DNA of 64,000 nucleotides from Kosakonia oryzae (GTDB lineage: Bacteria > Pseudomonadota > Gammaproteobacteria > Enterobacterales > Enterobacteriaceae), in NCBI RefSeq assembly GCF_001658025.2, contig NZ_CP014007.2, positions 3,968,001-4,032,000 on the forward strand, read 5' to 3'. Shown here one piece after another: positions 1-7,994 of this stretch. The notes under the pieces were generated by a model. That model was not told the DNA's origin. It searched no databases and was given only the letters and a program-made list of their open reading frames with translations. Position numbers and translations under genes: made by a program. Each line of letters opens with the position of its first letter. Positions within the stretch are counted from its first letter, which is position 1.

Positions 1-2
1 AT

Positions 3-575
3 GTGCCGGATGATATGCGCAGGCTGTGGTGCGAGCGTGGCTACTATCAGGTCGATCCGGTTCAACATTTTGCGCTGGAGAGTTGCGCGCCGTTTGTCTG
101 GTCTTATCAACGCCCGGATCGCAGCGCATTGCAGGGGCGACTGGATGAGAACGCGCAAGAAGTGACGCACTACATGCGCGATAACAATATGCCCTGCGGC
201 GCCACCGTGCCGCTGCATCTGCCCAATGGCGGTTTTGTCACGCTAACCGGCATTGTGACCGACCAGCGGGAAGAGCGGGATATCAGCGAAACGCTGGCGC
301 AATTAACCTTTCTGGCGCACCGCTTTCAGGAGTCGGCGTTTCCGCTGTTTGACGCCTCAATGCTTACCTGTCGCCATGTCAAACTGAGTAACCGCGAGCG
401 TGAATGTCTGGCGTGGTCCGCCGAAGGGCTGACGGCGAAAGAGATTGCCCGCAAGCTGCACCGCTCAGTTGCGACTGTTACGCTGCATCTGAACACGGCG
501 GCGAAAAAGCTCGGTGCGACCAACCGCGTGCAGGCTGTTGTCCGGGCGTTGCATTACCGTTTGCTGGACAGTTAA
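3..575 (+). CDS. LuxR-family solo regulator of the plant-signal subfamily (5' truncated by window edge)
   Basis: The visible part holds the C-terminal portion of an autoinducer-binding domain and a LuxR-type HTH (about residues 128-188, LSNRERECL through VVRALHYRLL). Aligned to TraR numbering by the invariant D70-P71 and W85 (D18, P19 and W33 here), the residue at position 57 is Met (M5) and at 61 is Trp (W9). Classical AHL receptors have W57 and Y61. The M57/W61 pair is the published hallmark of plant-associated LuxR solos such as OryR, XccR, PsoR and PipR. No luxI-like synthase is in the window, and a pip-like gene follows 85 bp downstream, as in those systems. The frame is open at base 3, so the true start lies outside the window. 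The ligand is unknown. Confidence 0.85.
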   Translation: MPDDMRRLWCERGYYQVDPVQHFALESCAPFVWSYQRPDRSALQGRLDENAQEVTHYMRDNNMPCGATVPLHLPNGGFVTLTGIVTDQREERDISETLAQLTFLAHRFQESAFPLFDASMLTCRHVKLSNRERECLAWSAEGLTAKEIARKLHRSVATVTLHLNTAAKKLGATNRVQAVVRALHYRLLDS

Positions 576-576
576 G

Positions 577-596
577 AACTAGCATTTTTGCTAGTG
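577..596. promoter_or_regulatory. lux-box-like inverted repeat between LuxR gene and pip
   Basis: A perfect 7-bp dyad (ACTAGCA, TTTT spacer, TGCTAGT; 578-595) lies 2 bp after the luxR stop codon. The 20-bp window 577-596 fits the general lux-box pattern NNCT-N12-AGNN. No T-run follows the dyad, so a terminator is less likely. It sits about 65 bp upstream of the pip start, the position expected for activation by the adjacent LuxR. Function is inferred. Confidence 0.5.
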
Positions 597-659
597 TTCA
601 GCGTAAGCAGTGACGTTCTAACCTGAAAGCCAGTTCACTTAACAGGGTAAACGTCACTC

Positions 660-1553
660 ATGTACACCATTCGAGAAGGCTATGTCCCCTTCCGGGGATA
701 TCAGACCTGGTTTCGCATCTGCGGCGATCTGCACAACGGCCAGACGCCGTTGGTGGTTGCGCACGGTGGCCCCGGCTGCACTCACGATTATGTCGATGCG
801 TTCAAAGATATCGCCGAAACCGGGCGCGCCGTGATCCACTACGATCAATTGGGTAACGGACGTTCCACCCATCTGCCGGAGAAAAGCCCCGATTTCTGGC
901 AGCCTTCGCTATTTCTCGACGAACTGAATCATCTGCTGCAGGCGCTGGAGATTGCCGACAACTACGCGCTGTTGGGGCAATCGTGGGGTGGAATGCTGGC
1001 GGCAGAACATGCAGTCACTCAGCCGCAAGGGTTGAAAGCGATGATTATCGCCAACTCACCGGCTTCAATGGCGCTGTGGCTGGAAGGCGCGGCGAAACTG
1101 CGCGCGCAGCTTCCGCCTGACGTGCAGCAGACGCTGCTGGCGCACGAAGCGGCAGGCACATTGGATAGCGCGGAATACAAAGCGGCCAGCCAGGTGTTTT
1201 ACCAGCGCCACGTCTGCCGTCTCGATCCCTGGCCGCCGGAAGTTCAGCGCACCTTTGATGCGATGGATGCCGATCCGACGGTGTACCACGCAATGAACGG
1301 CCCAACAGAATTCCACGTGATCGGCAGCATGAAAGAGTGGACGATTATCGACCGTCTGCCACAGGTGCGCGTACCGACATTACTGATTTCCGGGCGCTAT
1401 GACGAAGCCACACCAGAAGTGGTGCAACCGTTTATGGATCATATTACCGGCGCACAATGGGTGATTTTCGAATCCTCCAGCCATATGCCCCATGTCGAAG
1501 AGCGGTCGTTGTGCATGCAGACCGTCAGTGATTTTTTGGCGAAAACCTGTTGA
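660..1553 (+). CDS. Proline iminopeptidase-like alpha/beta hydrolase (pip of LuxR-solo loci)
   Basis: A 297-residue member of peptidase family S33. The oxyanion motif HGGPG is at residues 35-39, the nucleophile elbow GQSWGG has Ser108, and the acid and base are probably Asp248 (SGRYDE) and His275 (SSSHMPH). No signal peptide is seen, so it is cytoplasmic. Family members release N-terminal proline or hydrolyse amino-acid amides. In Xanthomonas, Pseudomonas and related plant bacteria the homologous gene is the target of the neighbouring LuxR solo and may process the plant-derived ligand or a peptide. The position directly after such a LuxR and a lux-box-like dyad supports the same arrangement here. 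Exact substrate unknown. Confidence 0.85.
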   Translation: MYTIREGYVPFRGYQTWFRICGDLHNGQTPLVVAHGGPGCTHDYVDAFKDIAETGRAVIHYDQLGNGRSTHLPEKSPDFWQPSLFLDELNHLLQALEIADNYALLGQSWGGMLAAEHAVTQPQGLKAMIIANSPASMALWLEGAAKLRAQLPPDVQQTLLAHEAAGTLDSAEYKAASQVFYQRHVCRLDPWPPEVQRTFDAMDADPTVYHAMNGPTEFHVIGSMKEWTIIDRLPQVRVPTLLISGRYDEATPEVVQPFMDHITGAQWVIFESSSHMPHVEERSLCMQTVSDFLAKTC

Positions 1554-1592
1554 TTCTCAGCCCACACCAGGTGGATTGTGTTTGTGGTTTTT

Positions 1593-1616
1593 AAGCGCCG
1601 GCGAGGCGCTTTTTTT
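1593..1616 (+). terminator. Intrinsic terminator after pip
   Basis: A stem AAGCGCC/GGCGCTT with a 5-base loop is followed by a run of seven T, about 40 bp after the pip stop codon. Confidence 0.8.
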
Positions 1617-1647
1617 GTGCCTGCCTGCGGGCGAGCAACACCAGGCA

Positions 1648-2208
1648 TTAACGGCACATCTCGGGTGCGCTACCGATACGCATCGCTGAATAGAGCGAAC
1701 AGAGCGCCTGCAAGCTCTTGGTGCCGGTACGTTTCATCAGGCTGTTGCGCTGCACGCTAACGGTGGTCGGGCTGACGCCGCGTATCCGCGCGATATCCTC
1801 CACTGAATGCCCGCGCAGCAGCAAGCGCATAATTTGCTGCTCGGCGCTGGTGAACTTAAAGGCGCCATGAATATAGCCGGGCTGCTGGTTTTGCTGACAA
1901 AGCAGGATCATCACTTCCAGTGCCTGGCGCAGCTCATGTACGTGAACATCTTCTGCAAGGCAGAGTTTCACCAGCCCAGGGAAAAGTAGCGTCAGTGAAT
2001 CGAAATGGCGTTCAGAGGAGATGAAAATAGAGTAATGCGGCGGCGGGCTGGAGAAAAACAGTGAATACATTTCCACGATATCCATTCCCGCGGTCACATA
2101 TATTGCGGCGCCACCGCTGCGAAAACGGCTGCCTTTTTCTCTGCTCAGTTGCCTGAGTATTTTCTCAATACCGTAGATGAAAAGGCGATCCTTTCCATAG
2201 ATTGTCAT
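1648..2208 (-). CDS. LuxR/FixJ-type HTH transcriptional regulator
   Basis: A 186-residue protein with a C-terminal LuxR-type HTH (about residues 119-176, FTSAEQQIMRLLLRGHSVED through LCSLYSAM). The N-terminal 110 residues match no domain I recognise and lack a phosphoacceptor aspartate arrangement. This architecture is common in enterobacterial accessory regulators of the RcsA/EcpR/BglJ type, which often act on fimbriae or capsule, but no target can be assigned here. The start is supported by a GGAG Shine-Dalgarno sequence 6-9 bp upstream. It converges on pip, and the two genes are separated by the pip terminator. A perfect 14-bp palindrome lies 34 bp upstream of its start. Confidence 0.7.
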   Translation of the reverse strand: MTIYGKDRLFIYGIEKILRQLSREKGSRFRSGGAAIYVTAGMDIVEMYSLFFSSPPPHYSIFISSERHFDSLTLLFPGLVKLCLAEDVHVHELRQALEVMILLCQQNQQPGYIHGAFKFTSAEQQIMRLLLRGHSVEDIARIRGVSPTTVSVQRNSLMKRTGTKSLQALCSLYSAMRIGSAPEMCR

Positions 2209-2241
2209 AGCAGCTCCAGAGGATAATTTTTATATTTTCCG

Positions 2242-2255
2242 CTCCGTTAACGGAG
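2242..2255. promoter_or_regulatory. Perfect 14-bp palindrome upstream of HTH regulator
   Basis: CTCCGTTAACGGAG is fully self-complementary and lies 34 bp upstream of the minus-strand regulator start at 2208. It could be an autoregulatory operator; no direct evidence. Confidence 0.3.
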
Positions 2256-2720
2256 GCATGTTTTTTCCTGAGTGTTGGGGATACGTTAAGGCAGATCAAG
2301 CCTGGCTGACTGTCTTGTTTAGCTTTCGTTTAGGTTGTTGATGACATCCCGTCTGGTTCTGCATTCCGCACTCTCCCTGTTGCGCTCAGTGTATTGCATT
2401 TTTCGTCAAATGTTCGCAATTTATTCCAGGAATAAATTTATTAACTTATTTATTTTCGATAGTAAATCAACAATACATCTCTTTATTTATCATCTCACTT
2501 AGAAAACTTATCTTGTTGTTTATAAATGACTTATTATAAATAAGAATATCTTTAATTCCATCATTTTAATAATTTACAGTCTGTATTTAAATGTTCGATC
2601 TCAGTCTCAAAACATCATTTCAAATTGTGTAAAAGTGCGTTCCATATGATTAAGTGAGATATGAAAACAACAAGATTAATGCACCCAATTAATCCTGATA
2701 ATTTGGTTGATAACGTATTC

Positions 2721-2847
2721 TGTGTGGTGAATCCCCCTCAGCGGCGGGGTCATGCTGATATGAGGTTATCCTCAATGATGTTTCATTTTTATGGGCGAAC
2801 TGGAGAGATCGGCCTCCAGTTCACCGGGAGGCACCCGGCACCACACA
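2721..2847 (+). ncRNA. Structured RNA resembling phage C4 antisense RNA
   Basis: The block closes on itself: 2721-2729 (TGTGTGGTG) pairs perfectly with 2839-2847 (CACCACACA). Inside are four hairpins: CCCC/GGGG (2733-2736 with 2746-2749), TGAGG/CCTCA with a TTAT loop (2761-2774), GAACTGGAG/CTCCAGTTC (2797-2805 with 2814-2822) and CCGGG/CCCGG (2824-2838). The segments around GGTGAATCCCC and ACCGGGAGGCACCCGG match, from memory, the conserved core of the C4 antisense RNA family. In P1/P7-like phages and many prophages this RNA represses an antirepressor operon. A 68-codon ORF (2661-2867) overlaps it and may be an Icd-like relic. No other phage gene is adjacent, so this is probably a prophage remnant. 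The strand is taken from the orientation of the remembered motif. Confidence 0.6.
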
Positions 2848-3009
2848 CCACATTACCGGCACAGTGATTATATTCGTCATAATTATTATGCCTGCTAATT
2901 ATATCAATTTTTATCAGAAGGGATTGCCACATTCCCTCTGAATTAAAACTATCTGCAATTTTTTGCGGAGAACCTTCTGTACCTTTGGGTTAAAATAATA
3001 GGGGATATT

Positions 3010-3711
3010 ATGTTGCGCACGTTGTTATTAACTACCATACCGTTGTTCAGTATTGCGGCTCATGCGGTGACTTTTGATTATCGTCATGAAATAAATGACA
3101 GTGGCGGTAATAACCACAAAGATCGTTTATTAATGTCGCACCGCTTTGCAAATGGTTTTGGTTTATCGCTGGAAGGCAAATGGAAAGGCTCACAAAATAA
3201 AGACAAGGCGTATCACGAAACCGTCAGTAATGGTACGGAAGTGGTTGCCAGTTATGTTTATAAAATTAATCCGACCTTCCAGATTGAACCGGGTTTTTCA
3301 CTGGACAGCAGTTCAACCTCGAACAACTATCGCCCGTATCTGCGCGGCAAGGTCAACTTCTCCAGTGATGTCGGAGCTACGCTGCGCTACCGCCCTTACT
3401 TTAAGCGCAACTCCAACAACATCGGCACCACAAAAGACACTAGCGAAAACGGCTACAACCTGACGGCTGTTATTTCGTGGAAACTGTTTAATGATTATCA
3501 GCTCGACTACGAACTGGATTATAAACACGCGACGTCCGCTGGCGTGCTGATTGCCGATAATGAAAATTACGACTGGACGCATGATGTGAAATTAACCTAC
3601 AAATTTGATAAAAACTGGTCGCCGTATGTTGCGATTGGTAATGTATCCGGCAGTAAATATACGGATGAACGTCAAACTCGTTATCGCGTCGGTGTGAAAT
3701 ATAATTTCTGA
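3010..3711 (+). CDS. kdgM: KdgM-family oligogalacturonate-specific outer membrane porin
   Basis: A 233-residue protein with an N-terminal signal peptide ending near AAHA, then VTFDYRHEIND and amphipathic alternating strands up to a C-terminal YRVGVKYNF with terminal Phe, as in outer membrane beta-barrels. Size and the VTFDYRHE start match the KdgM family of 12-stranded monomeric porins that admit pectin-derived oligogalacturonides. The next gene is a periplasmic pectate lyase, so the pair would import and further cleave pectin fragments. A hairpin with a T-run between the two genes should lower expression of the lyase relative to the porin. Confidence 0.88.
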   Translation: MLRTLLLTTIPLFSIAAHAVTFDYRHEINDSGGNNHKDRLLMSHRFANGFGLSLEGKWKGSQNKDKAYHETVSNGTEVVASYVYKINPTFQIEPGFSLDSSSTSNNYRPYLRGKVNFSSDVGATLRYRPYFKRNSNNIGTTKDTSENGYNLTAVISWKLFNDYQLDYELDYKHATSAGVLIADNENYDWTHDVKLTYKFDKNWSPYVAIGNVSGSKYTDERQTRYRVGVKYNF

Positions 3712-3725
3712 TAACCCGGATATAA

Positions 3726-3755
3726 ATAAGGATTTCGGCAGAAATCCTTATTTTT
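3726..3755 (+). terminator. Terminator/attenuator hairpin between kdgM and pectate lyase
   Basis: An 11-bp perfect stem ATAAGGATTTC/GAAATCCTTAT with loop GGCA, followed by TTTT, sits in the 57-bp gap between two same-strand, functionally linked genes. It is either a leaky intra-operon terminator or a processing site that sets the porin:lyase ratio. Confidence 0.75.
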
Positions 3756-3768
3756 AAAGAGGCGAATA

Positions 3769-5478
3769 ATGAAACTGTCAAAAATAACGCTGGCATTAAC
3801 GATGTTGAGTACCTTCTCCTGCGCGGCCATTGCGCAGGAAAGCGCGCGCCTGAGCAGCGTCAAAGCCTTTGCCGACACGGTGATGACGAAGGCCGCCGCA
3901 CAAAATCAGCCTAACGTGCCGTTACTGGCCGATGGCGTGGATCCGCGTACCGGCAAACAGATGGAATGGATCTTCCCCGATGGGAAAACCGCAGTGCTGT
4001 CGAATTTTTCCGCGCAGCAGAACCTGATGCGCGTGCTGGTTGGGTTAAGTAATCTGAGCGGCGATGCAAAATACAAAAAACTGGCCGAAGAGAACGTTCG
4101 TTACTATTTCCGCCATTACCAGGACAAGAGCGGGCTACTGCTGTGGGGCGGACACCGCTTTATCGATCTCAACACGCTGCAACCGGAAGGGCCAAGCGAG
4201 AAAGAGATGGTCCACGAACTGAAGAACGCCTACCCCTACTATGATTTAATGTTTACCGTCGATAAACCGGCGACCGAACGTTTTATCCGCGCGTTCTGGA
4301 ATGCACATGTTTACGACTGGAAGATCCTGGAAACCAGCCGCCACGGGGAATACGGCAAAGCAATGGGCAAACTGTGGAACAGCGAGTTTGAACAACAGCC
4401 GCCGTTCTTTGCCACCAAAGGCCTGAGCTTTCTCAACGCGGGAAATGATCTGATCTACTCCGCCTCGCTGCTCTATCAACACGATGGTGACAAAGGCGCG
4501 CTCACCTGGGCAAAACGGCTGGCGGAACAGTATGTTCTGCCACGCGATAAAAAGACCGGGTTAGGCGTTTATCAGTTTACCCAGGCGTTAAAACGCGCCG
4601 AAACCAGCGACGACAGCGATACCAACTCAAAATATGGCGACCGCGCGCAGCGCCAGTTTGGCCCGGAGTTTGGCGCGGATGCACTGGAAGGCAATATGAT
4701 GCTGAAAGGCCGTACCAGTACGCTCTATTCGGAAAACGCGCTGATGCAACTGGCGCTGGCGAAATCTCTCGGACACGACGGGGATGACATCAAAAAATGG
4801 ACGCTGGATGGCCTGAAAGCTTTCGCCAAATATGCCTATGACGCGAACAGCAACACCTTCCGTCCAATGCTGGCAAACGGCAGCGATTTGTCGGGTTATA
4901 CCCTGAAACGTGACGGCTACTACGGTAAAAAAGGCACCGTGCTGAAGCCTTATCCGGCAGGCAATGAATTCCTGCTCTCTTACGCCCGCGCCTGGACGCT
5001 GGAACCGGATACAGAGATATGGAAAGTGGCGCGCGGGATTGCCCGTAGCCAGGGGTTGGGTGATATCGGCGAACCCGGCGGCAAAAACCACAAACTGGCT
5101 CTCAACACGCAAAACAGCGAGCCGTACGCCATCTTTGCGCTGATCGATCTGGCGCAGGCAACCGGCGATAAAAGCTACCTCACGCTGGCGGATAAAGTGG
5201 CGGACAACATTATTGCCCACAAACGGCTGAACGGCTTTTTCGTCGATGATCAGCAGCATATCTACGCCAATATCGACAGTATCGCTCCTTATGCCTTGCT
5301 GGCGCTGGAAGCGGCGATGCGCGGTAAACCGGATGCGGTGGCTCCGTTCCTTAATGGCGCAGGGTTTACCGAAGGCGCATATCGGCTGGATGATGGTACG
5401 GTGCGTTACTCCACGCGCGACGACGAGTTGTTCAAACTCAAGCCGGGCGAGCAGTTAAAACCTAACGGTAAGAAGTGA
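3769..5478 (+). CDS. Periplasmic family-2 pectate lyase (exopolygalacturonate lyase)
   Basis: A 569-residue protein with a signal peptide (MKLSKITLALTMLS..., cleavage after CAAIA). It resembles polysaccharide lyase family 2 (PelW of soft-rot bacteria, PelP/YePL2A of Yersinia), which have an alpha/alpha7 barrel and cleave short oligogalacturonates by beta-elimination with a metal other than calcium. Family-like stretches include WGGHRFIDL, the HELKNAYPYYDLM region and EMIWIFPDG-type motifs near the start. The signal peptide suggests the periplasmic PelP form, not cytoplasmic PelW. A good Shine-Dalgarno sequence (AAAGAGG) precedes ATG 3769. Placement after the KdgM porin supports pectin-oligomer breakdown. 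Confidence 0.87.
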   Translation: MKLSKITLALTMLSTFSCAAIAQESARLSSVKAFADTVMTKAAAQNQPNVPLLADGVDPRTGKQMEWIFPDGKTAVLSNFSAQQNLMRVLVGLSNLSGDAKYKKLAEENVRYYFRHYQDKSGLLLWGGHRFIDLNTLQPEGPSEKEMVHELKNAYPYYDLMFTVDKPATERFIRAFWNAHVYDWKILETSRHGEYGKAMGKLWNSEFEQQPPFFATKGLSFLNAGNDLIYSASLLYQHDGDKGALTWAKRLAEQYVLPRDKKTGLGVYQFTQALKRAETSDDSDTNSKYGDRAQRQFGPEFGADALEGNMMLKGRTSTLYSENALMQLALAKSLGHDGDDIKKWTLDGLKAFAKYAYDANSNTFRPMLANGSDLSGYTLKRDGYYGKKGTVLKPYPAGNEFLLSYARAWTLEPDTEIWKVARGIARSQGLGDIGEPGGKNHKLALNTQNSEPYAIFALIDLAQATGDKSYLTLADKVADNIIAHKRLNGFFVDDQQHIYANIDSIAPYALLALEAAMRGKPDAVAPFLNGAGFTEGAYRLDDGTVRYSTRDDELFKLKPGEQLKPNGKK

Positions 5479-5708
5479 TTGAAAGTCCTCTCAATGCCAG
5501 CCAGTGAGAGGCCATGTTGTTGATTTTTTTCCCCCTGAACAACCCGATAATAACCTGCACAATCCTGCCGCAAGCGCTGCGAAAAAGGGAAACAGATCTC
5601 TGGCGCATAGCGGCCATATCCTGCTGATCGCGTGGCACTTTAGGAAAATGACGGAAATATATCCCTGTGCTAGATTTTTCCTATCCTAATAATCAGGAGG
5701 AGTGGAGC

Positions 5709-5906
5709 ATGAAATTCAATGATGAACAGACGGGACTCATTGGATTAGCCATTGGTGCAGCAGTAATTGGACTGGTTTCGGAACGGAAGGCGATTAACCG
5801 CGACAACATTATTCAGGAGATCGAACGGCAAGGCAGAAGCCGGGGTGATGGGGTTGAAGATGAGGTTTTTTTGCAAGCAGCGGAGCTGGTACGCAAAGGC
5901 GTTTAG
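5709..5906 (+). CDS. Small protein with one membrane segment, unknown function
   Basis: A 65-residue protein. The start at ATG 5709 is chosen over an upstream in-frame start because a strong AGGAGGAG Shine-Dalgarno sequence lies just before it. Residues 8-24 (TGLIGLAIGAAVIGLVS) form a likely membrane helix, followed by a charged tail with an amphipathic helix. I do not recognise the family. It stands alone between the pectate lyase and a convergent oxidoreductase. Confidence 0.6.
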   Translation: MKFNDEQTGLIGLAIGAAVIGLVSERKAINRDNIIQEIERQGRSRGDGVEDEVFLQAAELVRKGV

Positions 5907-5926
5907 CTCCGCTTAATGCTTTCAGA

Positions 5927-5957
5927 CAGGCGAGCCTGCTGCGGTCCGGCTCGCCTG
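5927..5957. terminator. Hairpin between convergent genes
   Basis: A 10-bp perfect stem CAGGCGAGCC/GGCTCGCCTG with an 11-base loop lies between the small membrane protein and the convergent oxidoreductase. T-runs on either side are weak, so termination efficiency is uncertain. Confidence 0.5.
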
Positions 5958-5963
5958 AATGGA

Positions 5964-7055
5964 TTATTTTACCGTGCCTTTCACGCCGTGCGGCTCTGCA
6001 CGACGATACTGCGGCGCAACATGCACCGCGCCGTGCAACGCAGCGGCGGCATGCCACGGCCAGCGTGGATCGTAGAGCGCACCGCGCGCCAGCGCAATCA
6101 GGTCCGCATCTCCCTGTTGCAGAATCTCTTCCGCATGCTGAGGCTCCGTAATCAGCCCAACGGCGATCACCGGCATACTGGTCTGCTGACGCAGCGCTTT
6201 GGCGAAGGGCACCTGATATCCGGCGCTCACTTTAATGCTCTGCAACGGCGACAGCCCGCCGCTGGAAACGTGAACATAATCGCCGCCCGCCGCTTCGATT
6301 TTCTTCGTCAGTACGATGGATTGCTCCAGATCCCAGCCGCCTTCTATCCAGTCGGTGGCGGAAATACGGATGCCAACCGCCACCGATGACGGCACAGCTT
6401 CACGCACTGCGCTGAAGACTTCCAGCGGGAAGCGCAGACGGTTTTCGAGGCTACCGCCGTACTCGTCGGTACGCTGGTTGGAGAGCGGCGACAGGAACTG
6501 ATGCAGCAGATAACCGTGAGCGGCATGAAGTTCGATCACCTCAATACCCAGCGCCACGGCGCGACGCGCGCTGTCGACAAAGCGCTGTTTGACGCGTTGC
6601 AGATCGTGTTGGCTCATTTCACGCGGCGGGCGTTCGCCCGGATCGTGCGGCACGGGCGAAGCGGAGATCGTTTGCCAGCCACCCTCTTCCAGGCTGAGCT
6701 GTTTGCCGCCCAGCCACGGCGCGCTGACGGAGGCTTTACGTCCCGCGTGACCCAACTGGATGCCCACTTTTATCGGTGAATAGTGGCGAATATCCTCCAG
6801 CACCACGCGCAGCGCCTGCTGTGTCTCATCATCCCACAAGCCCAGATCCTGCGGCGAGATACGCCCTTCCGGCTCTACGGCGGTGGCTTCAATAATCAGC
6901 AACCCGGCACCGGAAAGCGCCAGGTTGCCCAAATGTATGCGGTGCCAGGCGGTCGCTTTCCCCGCCTCGGCGGAATACTGGCACATCGGAGCGATAACAA
7001 TGCGGTTATCCAGCGCAACGCTGCCCACGTTTGCTTGCGTAAATAATTTGCTCAT
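5964..7055 (-). CDS. NADH:flavin oxidoreductase, Old Yellow Enzyme family (YqjM/NamA class)
   Basis: A 363-residue FMN-dependent TIM-barrel ene-reductase. The N-terminus has NRIVIAPMCQYSA, with the Cys typical of the YqjM class, then QLGHAGRKA, HAAHGYLLHQFLSP and the FMN-binding SNQRTDEYGGSLENR. Near the C-terminus are PVIAVGLIT and DLIALARGALYDPRWPW. Such enzymes reduce activated alkenes, quinones or nitro compounds with NAD(P)H. The physiological substrate is not deducible. It is transcribed alone; the PhnD-like gene upstream ends 120 bp away. Confidence 0.9.
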   Translation of the reverse strand: MSKLFTQANVGSVALDNRIVIAPMCQYSAEAGKATAWHRIHLGNLALSGAGLLIIEATAVEPEGRISPQDLGLWDDETQQALRVVLEDIRHYSPIKVGIQLGHAGRKASVSAPWLGGKQLSLEEGGWQTISASPVPHDPGERPPREMSQHDLQRVKQRFVDSARRAVALGIEVIELHAAHGYLLHQFLSPLSNQRTDEYGGSLENRLRFPLEVFSAVREAVPSSVAVGIRISATDWIEGGWDLEQSIVLTKKIEAAGGDYVHVSSGGLSPLQSIKVSAGYQVPFAKALRQQTSMPVIAVGLITEPQHAEEILQQGDADLIALARGALYDPRWPWHAAAALHGAVHVAPQYRRAEPHGVKGTVK

Positions 7056-7175
7056 TTCTTCTCCTTAATTCCGGCTCAGGTCCATGACTTTCCGCCTGCC
7101 GTGCGCGATTGTCTTTGGCGGAACGTGCCGTTTGCTGGCTTTTGTTTTTCATAAAATAATGAAATATTTCAACAT

Positions 7176-7994
7176 TTATAAATCAACCACACCGTGCTTT
7201 GCCGCCTCATCCCGCCACTCCAGCAGTAAAGCGTAATCCTCGCGTGTGACAGCAGCAAAACCGCCAATCAATGCCGCCGCACAAACCTGCTGATACTGCG
7301 CATCGCTGACCAGTTGCTGTAATGCTTCCCGCAGCAGCGCCACATTATCGGCGGAGGTTGAAGCGGAGGTGATAAGCGGTAGTCCGGGTGTCAGCGGGCT
7401 TTGCCCGATAATCGTCAGCCCTTCAAGTAAGTCCGGTTGATGGCGCTGTAGCAGCGCCCAGGTAACACAGTCGATGGCGGCGATATCCGCACGATCTTGC
7501 TGTAACGCCACCAGCGATTGCCGGTGGCTGCCGCTAAACTCCACCGAGGCAAAAAAACGTTGCCCGCCGGAGAGTGACGCGACCATTTTTCGCAGGGCGT
7601 TATAGCCCGATTGTGATTCGATGGCGTTGCAGACCGCGCGCTGACCGCGAAAATCCACCAATGTTTTCCCGCTCTCTTCTGCACGCGCCACGAGGAAGCT
7701 GCAGTAGCCGATGCCTTCGCAGCCCGGTGCCTGATAGTGAAAACATCCCACGGTTTGCACTTTATCAAGCTGCGTAACCAGCGGATAACCGCAGGTCTGG
7801 CTTAACAGCAACCCCTCTTCCTGCCAGTGCGTCAACAGATCCGGCGACGGCCAGACATGTGTTGCTACGATGCCGCGAGCGGCGAACAGTTCTTTCAGCA
7901 CACCGCCCAGCGCCACGGTATCTGCGCGGTGCAGATCGTACATGGGCAAAGAAAACAGGTTAGTCGTTGTATTGCTTGCAGCCTGGGTGTGCAT
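7176..7994 (-). CDS. PhnD-like substrate-binding-fold protein without signal peptide
   Basis: A 272-residue protein resembling phosphate/phosphite/phosphonate ABC-transporter binding proteins: SLPMYDL near the start, then VDFRGQRAVCNAIESQSGYNALR and DIAAIDCVTWALLQR. Family homologues start close to the SLPMYD motif, so the first 14 or so residues may be extra. ATG 7994 is kept because GGTGG precedes it and it overlaps the desaturase stop (35 bp), suggesting coupling. No signal peptide or lipobox is visible and no permease or ATPase gene is near, so a role in transport is doubtful. A cytoplasmic ligand-binding role coupled to the desaturase is possible. Confidence 0.7.
   Translation of the reverse strand: MHTQAASNTTTNLFSLPMYDLHRADTVALGGVLKELFAARGIVATHVWPSPDLLTHWQEEGLLLSQTCGYPLVTQLDKVQTVGCFHYQAPGCEGIGYCSFLVARAEESGKTLVDFRGQRAVCNAIESQSGYNALRKMVASLSGGQRFFASVEFSGSHRQSLVALQQDRADIAAIDCVTWALLQRHQPDLLEGLTIIGQSPLTPGLPLITSASTSADNVALLREALQQLVSDAQYQQVCAAALIGGFAAVTREDYALLLEWRDEAAKHGVVDL

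Larger units (their letters stand above)
2209..3009. other. Long AT-rich intergenic region with one structured element
   Basis: About 800 bp between the HTH regulator and kdgM. Bases 2256-2720 are strongly AT-rich and show no gene. The structured RNA at 2721-2847 stands out as a GC-rich block. Between it and kdgM I looked for the KdgR operator (a GAAA/TTTC dyad) and found no convincing copy. Confidence 0.6.

Noticed and set aside
2661-2867. 68-codon open frame overlapping the structured RNA
   Set aside because: Reads through all hairpins of the RNA and has no Shine-Dalgarno sequence; more likely a vestigial Icd-like frame of the C4 element than an active gene.
2870-3009. Possible KdgR operator upstream of kdgM
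   Set aside because: Only AT-rich dyads such as CATAATTATTATG were found; none fits the GAAA/TTTC KdgR pattern.
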